Of a stretch of DNA of 64,000 bases, positions 59,018 to 64,000 are shown piece by piece; the first letter of the stretch is position 1, and the number at the start of each line of letters is the position of its first letter. The position numbers and the translations under genes were made by a program. The notes under the pieces were generated by a model. That model searched no databases and was not told the origin of the DNA. It was given only the letters and a program-made list of their open reading frames with translations. The DNA is from Ketobacter sp. (GTDB lineage Bacteria; Pseudomonadota; Gammaproteobacteria; Pseudomonadales; Ketobacteraceae): NCBI RefSeq assembly GCF_003671495.1, contig NZ_RCHN01000022.1, forward strand, positions 1 to 64,000, read 5' to 3'.

Positions 59018-61378
59018 TTGAAAAAAGATCAAGCCCAGAGGCAGGTGGAACCTGCTCCCTGGATCGTGTTGCTGGTGCGTGGTGTCCGCGAGGGGGCCAT
59101 GATCCTGCTGTTCTTCCTGTCGCTGTATCTTATGGTTGCGCTGGCGTCCTTCGATGTCCACGATCCGGGCTGGAGCAGCCTGGGCAGCGGTCGCAGTATC
59201 CATAACCTCGGTGGCCGCGCAGGGGCCTGGTGTGCCGATGTGTTGATGTCTCTGTTCGGGTACCTGTCTTACCTGTTTCCTCTGTTGGTAGCTTACCGGG
59301 CCTGGTTGGTGTTCCGCGATGTAGACAAGCACTGGAGCTGGCTCATGGCGGGGCTGCGTTTTCTGGGTTTTGCCATGACCATGGTGGCGGCCACCGGCCT
59401 GGCCTATATCCACTTCGACGTGACCCCTGGCTCGTTGCCCGAGATCGACTCCGCCGGCCGCAATTCCGCCGGCGGTATTCTGGGAATCGAGGTGGGCAGC
59501 GCGGCGCTTCATGGGTTGAGCACATTAGGCTCCACCCTGGTGCTGTTGGCGGTGTTTCTGATCGGTCTCACCATGTTTGCGGATGTGTCCTGGATCAAGG
59601 TCATTGACGGCACCGGGAAGCTGGCGATCGGTTTCTATGAATGGTTGGGGGCTTTGGGCGCGCGCTGGGCAGAACGCCGTGCCGCCCGCGAGGAATTGAA
59701 CCTGAAGAAGGCAGAGGAGAAGGCTGTCAAGAAGGCCGTCAAACAGCGTCAGGATGCCCTGAAGAAAGAGCAGGCCAAACAGGAAACCCGCAAGCCGCCA
59801 GTGATTGAGTTACCCAAACCCAAGAAAGAGCCCAGTGTGCGGGTGGAAAAAGAGCGGCAGAAGAGTTTGTTCGACAGCCCTGTCACCGGGGATCTGCCGC
59901 CATTTGGGCTGTTGGATGCGGCCGATAAGCACAGCAAGAGAGGGTTTTCCGCAGAGACTCTGGAGAGCATGTCCCGCCTGCTGGAGATCAAACTGCGGGA
60001 TTTCAACGTGGAAGCGGAAGTGGAAAACGTGATGCCCGGCCCCGTGGTCACCCGGTTTGAGATTCAGCCGGCGCCCGGGGTCAAGGTCAGCCGCATCACC
60101 AATCTGGCGAAGGACCTGGCCCGGTCACTGGCGGTGATCAGTGTGCGGGTGGTTGAGGTCATTCCCGGTAAAACGGTGGTGGGGATCGAGATTCCCAATG
60201 AAGACCGGGAAATGATTCGGCTGGGTGAGGTGGTGTCTTCCCAGGAATACGAGCGCGTCCAGTCACCGCTCGCCCTGGCGTTGGGCAAGGATATTTCCGG
60301 AGAGCCCGTGGTGGCGGATCTGCAAAAAATGCCGCACCTGCTGGTGGCGGGAACCACCGGCTCCGGTAAATCGGTGGGCTTGAACGCCATGCTGCTGAGT
60401 ATGTTGTTCAAGGCCACGCCGGAAGAGCTCAGGCTTATCATGATCGACCCCAAAATGCTGGAGCTGTCGGTCTATGACAATATTCCCCACCTGTTGACGC
60501 CCGTGGTCACGGACATGAAAGAGGCGTCCAACGCCTTGCGTTGGTGCGTGGCTGAAATGGAGCGCCGCTATCGCCTGATGGCCGCCATGGGGGTGCGGAA
60601 TCTGGCTGGTTTTAATAAGAAAGTGAAGGATGCCATCAAGGCCGGTGAACCGATTGCGGACCCGTTGTTCAAACCGGAACTGGACAGCCAGGAGCCGGAA
60701 GATCTGGAACCCTTACCGTTTATTGTGGTGGTGGTGGATGAATTTGCCGACATGATGATGATTGTGGGCAAAAAGGTGGAAGAACAGATTGCACGGATCG
60801 CCCAGAAAGCCCGGGCTGCCGGTATTCACCTCATTCTGGCTACCCAGCGTCCATCGGTGGATGTCATTACCGGCCTGATCAAGGCCAACGTACCCACCCG
60901 CATGGCGTTCCAGGTGTCCTCCAAAGTGGATTCACGTACCATTCTGGACCAGGGTGGTGCGGAGCAGCTGCTGGGTCATGGTGATATGTTGTACCTGCCA
61001 CCGGGCACCGGGTTGCCGATCCGGGTTCATGGCGCGTTCGTGGCGGACGAAGAGGTGCATCGTGTATGCGATGACTGGCGACGCCGGGGGGAGCCGGATT
61101 ACCTGGAAGAAATTCTGGAGGGCACCCACGAAGCGGGGCCGGCCCCAGGTGATGAAGATGGCGGCGGGGATGGTGACTCCGAATCCGATCCGCTCTATGA
61201 TCAGGCGGTGGCGTTTGTCACCGAATCCCGGCGGGCGTCCATCTCCTCGGTACAGCGCAAATTGAAGATCGGCTACAACCGGGCGGCCCGCATGATTGAA
61301 GCCATGGAAGAAGCCGGAGTGGTTACCGAAATGGGCAGCAATGGTCAGCGGGAAGTCATCGCGCCGCCTCCACGTTAG
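59018..61378 (+). CDS. ftsK: DNA translocase FtsK
   Basis: 786 residues if started at TTG 59018 (after AGGGTGG); TTG 59003 is possible. Four membrane helices in the first 190 residues, a Lys/Glu-rich linker (about 200-300, short compared with E. coli), the RecA-like motor with [15 protein letters not shown] and [14 protein letters not shown], and the winged-helix gamma domain ([20 protein letters not shown]) that reads KOPS sequences. Moves chromosome ends to the septum for dif resolution. Followed by lolA and rarA as in Pseudomonas. Confidence 0.95.
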   Translation: MKKDQAQRQVEPAPWIVLLVRGVREGAMILLFFLSLYLMVALASFDVHDPGWSSLGSGRSIHNLGGRAGAWCADVLMSLFGYLSYLFPLLVAYRAWLVFRDVDKHWSWLMAGLRFLGFAMTMVAATGLAYIHFDVTPGSLPEIDSAGRNSAGGILGIEVGSAALHGLSTLGSTLVLLAVFLIGLTMFADVSWIKVIDGTGKLAIGFYEWLGALGARWAERRAAREELNLKKAEEKAVKKAVKQRQDALKKEQAKQETRKPPVIELPKPKKEPSVRVEKERQKSLFDSPVTGDLPPFGLLDAADKHSKRGFSAETLESMSRLLEIKLRDFNVEAEVENVMPGPVVTRFEIQPAPGVKVSRITNLAKDLARSLAVISVRVVEVIPGKTVVGIEIPNEDREMIRLGEVVSSQEYERVQSPLALALGKDISGEPVVADLQKMPHLLVAGTTGSGKSVGLNAMLLSMLFKATPEELRLIMIDPKMLELSVYDNIPHLLTPVVTDMKEASNALRWCVAEMERRYRLMAAMGVRNLAGFNKKVKDAIKAGEPIADPLFKPELDSQEPEDLEPLPFIVVVVDEFADMMMIVGKKVEEQIARIAQKARAAGIHLILATQRPSVDVITGLIKANVPTRMAFQVSSKVDSRTILDQGGAEQLLGHGDMLYLPPGTGLPIRVHGAFVADEEVHRVCDDWRRRGEPDYLEEILEGTHEAGPAPGDEDGGGDGDSESDPLYDQAVAFVTESRRASISSVQRKLKIGYNRAARMIEAMEEAGVVTEMGSNGQREVIAPPPR

Positions 61379-61460
61379 TCTTATCATTCATCCACGGTTC
61401 AGCTCCCGGTGTTACACTGGGCAGCGGTGGTTGCCATATTGGTTTATACGGAAGCATTCT

Positions 61461-62099
61461 ATGTTGAAATACATTCTGGCCTGCTGGATGACCTGCATGA
61501 GCCTGCCGGGTTTTGCCGGTGAAGTGGAGCCGGCAAAGGCACCACAAAAGCTGACTGAGTTTCTGAACGGTATCCAATCCATGGAAGCCACGTTTGAGCA
61601 ATGGGTAATGGATGCCAAGCAAAATGCCCTTCAGCATGTGACCGGCACTATGTGGATTCAGCGCCCCGGCCAGTTCCGCTGGAACACCGATGATCCATAC
61701 CCACAGCAGATTGTGTCCGATGGCGCAGAGCTTTGGATCTATGACGAGGACCTGGAGCAGGCCACCAAAAAAGTGCTGGATAAGCAGGTGGGCAACACCC
61801 CGGCGTTGTTGCTGAGTGGCGATCCGTCCCGTATTTCTGAAAATTTCACTGTCTCCGGCTATCTGTTTGATGAAACGGGGGAGTGGCGTTTCGATCTCAA
61901 ACCCAAAGACAAGGACGCCATGTTCGCGCTGTTGCGGGTTCACTTCCTCAACAAGCACCTCCGCGATATGTACCTTGAGGATAGCCTGGGGCAAACCACC
62001 CGTATCGAGTTCAAACCCGTTACGGTCAATAAGCCGATTCCAGAGTCCAGGTTCAAGCTGGAGCTGGATGACAGCGTCGACGTGATTGAGGAAAGCTGA
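61461..62099 (+). CDS. lolA: Outer membrane lipoprotein carrier protein LolA
   Basis: 212 residues from ATG 61461, preceded by GGAAG; upstream frame overlaps ftsK. Signal peptide ends at [62 protein letters not shown] and [20 protein letters not shown] are LolA strands. Carries lipoproteins across the periplasm from LolCDE to LolB. Unlike the LolA-like protein at 3.3-4.1 kb, this is the housekeeping copy. Confidence 0.95.
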   Translation: MLKYILACWMTCMSLPGFAGEVEPAKAPQKLTEFLNGIQSMEATFEQWVMDAKQNALQHVTGTMWIQRPGQFRWNTDDPYPQQIVSDGAELWIYDEDLEQATKKVLDKQVGNTPALLLSGDPSRISENFTVSGYLFDETGEWRFDLKPKDKDAMFALLRVHFLNKHLRDMYLEDSLGQTTRIEFKPVTVNKPIPESRFKLELDDSVDVIEES

Positions 62100-62103
62100 G
62101 CCG

Positions 62104-63444
62104 GTGGCCGGTTTGTTCGAAGAGGAAAAAACCTGGCAACCCCTGGCTGCGCGCATGCGCCCTACGACGCTGGACGACTACGTGGGTCAGCAGCATCTGT
62201 TTGGACCGCAGCAGCCTCTGCGGCGCTCCATCGAGGCGGGGCATGTTCATTCCATGATCCTGTGGGGACCGCCCGGGGTCGGCAAGACCACCCTGGCGAT
62301 GATTCTGGCCAGCTATGTGGATGCCCAGTTTCTCTCAGTGTCCGCGGTGTTGAGCGGGGTCAAAGAGATCCGCGCCGCCATCGACCAGGCCAAGGAACAG
62401 CAGCGCTTCGGGCGCAAAACCATTCTGTTCGTGGATGAAGTGCACCGATTTAACAAATCCCAGCAGGATGCATTTCTGCCCTATATTGAAGACGGCACGG
62501 TGATCTTTATCGGCGCCACCACCGAAAACCCTTCTTTTGAGCTGAACAATGCGCTGCTCTCCAGGGCCCGTGTTTACGTTCTCAAAACCATCGCCGATGA
62601 AGACATTCAAACCCTGTTGCAACAGGCCTTGGGTGATAAGAGTCGGGGTTTGGGGGAAGAGGGCGTTGCCGTGTCCGAGGACGTGATTGCCCGCATGGCA
62701 GCCGCGGCAGACGGCGATGCCCGCCGGGCGTTGAATCTGTTGGAAATCTGCGTGGAGCTGGCCAAGTCCGAGGGCAAGGGCCAGGTGGACGATGGCATTG
62801 TTGGGCAGGCGCTGGGTACAGAACTCAGGCGCTTCGACAAAGGCGGTGAGGCCTTCTATGACCAGATCTCTGCGCTCCATAAGGCGGTGCGGGGGTCATC
62901 TCCCGATGGCGCACTGTATTGGTTTGCGCGCATGCTGGACGGGGGTTGTGACCCTTTGTACATCGCTCGGCGGGTGGTGCGCATGGCCAGTGAGGATATC
63001 GGCAATGCCGACCCCAGGGCCCTGCAGATCGCGCTCAACGCCTGGGATGTGCAAACCCGGCTTGGCAGCCCGGAAGGGGAGCTGGCCATTGCCCAGGCCG
63101 TTGCCTATATGGCGGCAGCCCCAAAAAGCAATGCTGTTTACGCCGCTTTCAATCAACTGCGGCGGCAAATAGCAGAACAGCCCAGCTACGAGGTCCCGCT
63201 GCATTTGCGGAACGCACCCACCAAGCTGATGAAGCAGCAGGGCTATGGTGAGGAATACCGCTACGCCCACGATTATCCAGAGGCCTATGCAGCCGGCGAG
63301 AACTATCTGCCGGAGGCCATCAGCCAGCAGCACTGGTATGAGCCGGTTCCCCGGGGTCTGGAGATCAAGATCGGCGAAAAGCTGAAATACCTGAAAACGC
63401 TGGATCAGGCCAGTGCGTGGCGCCGTTATGGGAGAAAACCCTGA
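62104..63444 (+). CDS. rarA: Replication-associated recombination protein RarA (MgsA)
   Basis: 446 residues if started at GTG 62104 (GGAAAG eight bases before); an in-frame TTG at 62086 is an alternative that overlaps lol[58 protein letters not shown] and [20 protein letters not shown] are AAA+ RarA motifs. Acts at stalled forks with RecA and SSB. Four bases after lolA. Confidence 0.95.
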   Translation: MAGLFEEEKTWQPLAARMRPTTLDDYVGQQHLFGPQQPLRRSIEAGHVHSMILWGPPGVGKTTLAMILASYVDAQFLSVSAVLSGVKEIRAAIDQAKEQQRFGRKTILFVDEVHRFNKSQQDAFLPYIEDGTVIFIGATTENPSFELNNALLSRARVYVLKTIADEDIQTLLQQALGDKSRGLGEEGVAVSEDVIARMAAAADGDARRALNLLEICVELAKSEGKGQVDDGIVGQALGTELRRFDKGGEAFYDQISALHKAVRGSSPDGALYWFARMLDGGCDPLYIARRVVRMASEDIGNADPRALQIALNAWDVQTRLGSPEGELAIAQAVAYMAAAPKSNAVYAAFNQLRRQIAEQPSYEVPLHLRNAPTKLMKQQGYGEEYRYAHDYPEAYAAGENYLPEAISQQHWYEPVPRGLEIKIGEKLKYLKTLDQASAWRRYGRKP

Positions 63445-63445
63445 T

Positions 63446-63829
63446 ATGCACTGGACTCAGTTTTTGTGGGTGGGCCTGGGTGGGGCTTTGGGTGCAAGTG
63501 GGCGCTTCTGGCTCTCCGCCTGGTTGAATGATCTGAATCGCACCCAGTTTCCCCTGGGCACCTTTGCGGTCAATGCCATTGGATCGTTTCTGTTCGGCGT
63601 TTTCTTCGTGGTGGTGTTATCCGGCACCAATCTCAAGGAGCCCCTGCGACTGTTGGTGTTGGTGGGTTTTTTGGGGGCATTCACCACGTTTTCCACCTTC
63701 TCTTTTGAAACCGTAAGGTTACTGCAGGAACAACAGGTCATGATGGCGGCTGTCAATGTGGTTGCGAATTGCCTGGTCTGTTTTGCCGGCGTCTGGCTGG
63801 GTTCGGTGCTGGCGAGAGCCCTGTTTTAA
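63446..63829 (+). CDS. crcB: Fluoride channel/exporter CrcB (Fluc)
   Basis: 127 residues, four membrane helices, from ATG 63446 with GGAG upstream; ATG 63428 is an alternative. GGALGASGRFWLSAWLN, FPLGTFAVNAIGSFLFGVFF and GFLGAFTTFSTFSFETV are Fluc signatures. Forms dimeric fluoride-specific channels. No fluoride riboswitch; it is read from the rarA operon. Confidence 0.93.
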   Translation: MHWTQFLWVGLGGALGASGRFWLSAWLNDLNRTQFPLGTFAVNAIGSFLFGVFFVVVLSGTNLKEPLRLLVLVGFLGAFTTFSTFSFETVRLLQEQQVMMAAVNVVANCLVCFAGVWLGSVLARALF

Positions 63830-63928
63830 AAACCGCTAATTGGCGCAAAGGGGCGGCTTCCCGCAACGGTTTCGGGTACAATTCCGCTCATCCTATGAAT
63901 TCCCCAGAACAAGAGAAAGATACACGTC

Positions 63929-64000
63929 ATGCTAGACCCCAAATTGTTACGGAACGAGCTGGAAACCGTGGCGCAGGCACTGAAGACCCGTGGTTACGAA
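63929..64000 (+). CDS. serS: Seryl-tRNA synthetase, N-terminal fragment cut by window end
   Basis: Starts with MLDPKLLRNELETVAQALKT, the beginning of SerRS coiled-coil arm. Only the first 24 codons are in the window. The position after crcB matches Pseudomonas. Confidence 0.9.
   Translation, partial: MLDPKLLRNELETVAQALKTRGYE

Noticed and set aside
63829..63928. Fluoride riboswitch near crcB
   Set aside because: crcB is inside the rarA operon with no leader space, and nothing resembling the riboswitch core was found.

Overview
The window comes from a moderately GC-rich, free-living gammaproteobacterium of the Pseudomonas/Marinobacter/Alcanivorax/Ketobacter type. The best evidence is gene order: roxA, purB, hflD, mnmA and nudJ, then rluE and icd, then cspD-clpS-clpA-infA-bpt-aat-trxB and ftsK-lolA-rarA-crcB-serS form the backbone known from that group. 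The genus is an inference; no rRNA or tRNA gene was found in the window.
Layout. Bases 1-3.3 kb are an AT-richer accessory patch: a decayed IS3-type transposase, a DUF2778/Tlde1-like toxin candidate with a one-base-overlapping lipoprotein (probable effector-immunity pair), an FMN reductase and three small exported proteins. From 3.3 to 16.5 kb are envelope and signalling genes: a LolA-like periplasmic protein with a beta-barrel partner, a hybrid histidine kinase, rraA, mdh, a membrane protein with degenerate GGDEF and EAL domains, bolA, a DUF454 protein, an omptin-like barrel and a YgjP-type metallopeptidase. From 16.7 to 31.1 kb are a pair of acyl-CoA dehydrogenases (one lacking the catalytic Glu), a 182-bp inverted-repeat element, a Tat-exported PhoD phosphatase, ttcA, a nucleoside-recognition membrane protein, a LysR regulator, a MalT-like STAND ATPase without its DNA-binding domain, glcB, a secretin-domain protein and a DUF7931 protein.
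The most unusual region is 31.25-41.73 kb, twelve minus-strand genes in two tightly packed blocks: (i) ABC binding protein with a NosL-like tail, permease, a Cys-Cys membrane protein, ATPase, SCO copper chaperone, diheme cytochrome c; (ii) GntR/HutC regulator, AprA-like flavoprotein, a two-cluster ferredoxin, a ten-repeat HEAT protein, a DUF971 protein and a YeiH-family exporter. Similar palindromes before both blocks suggest joint control by the GntR protein. I read it as an uptake-and-redox module for an unidentified (possibly sulfur-containing) compound with a copper-handling side; no characterised pathway known to me has this composition.
From 42 kb to the end the genes are mostly core housekeeping: ribosomal oxygenase, purine synthesis, tRNA thiolation, molybdopterin synthesis (moaCDE), isocitrate dehydrogenase, a complete N-degron set (bpt, aat, clpS, clpA), thioredoxin reductase, alanine dehydrogenase, chromosome segregation (ftsK), lipoprotein sorting (lolA), rarA, fluoride export (crcB) and the first codons of serS. 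An internally duplicated unknown protein and moaCDE lie between nudJ and rluE, which are adjacent in E. coli.
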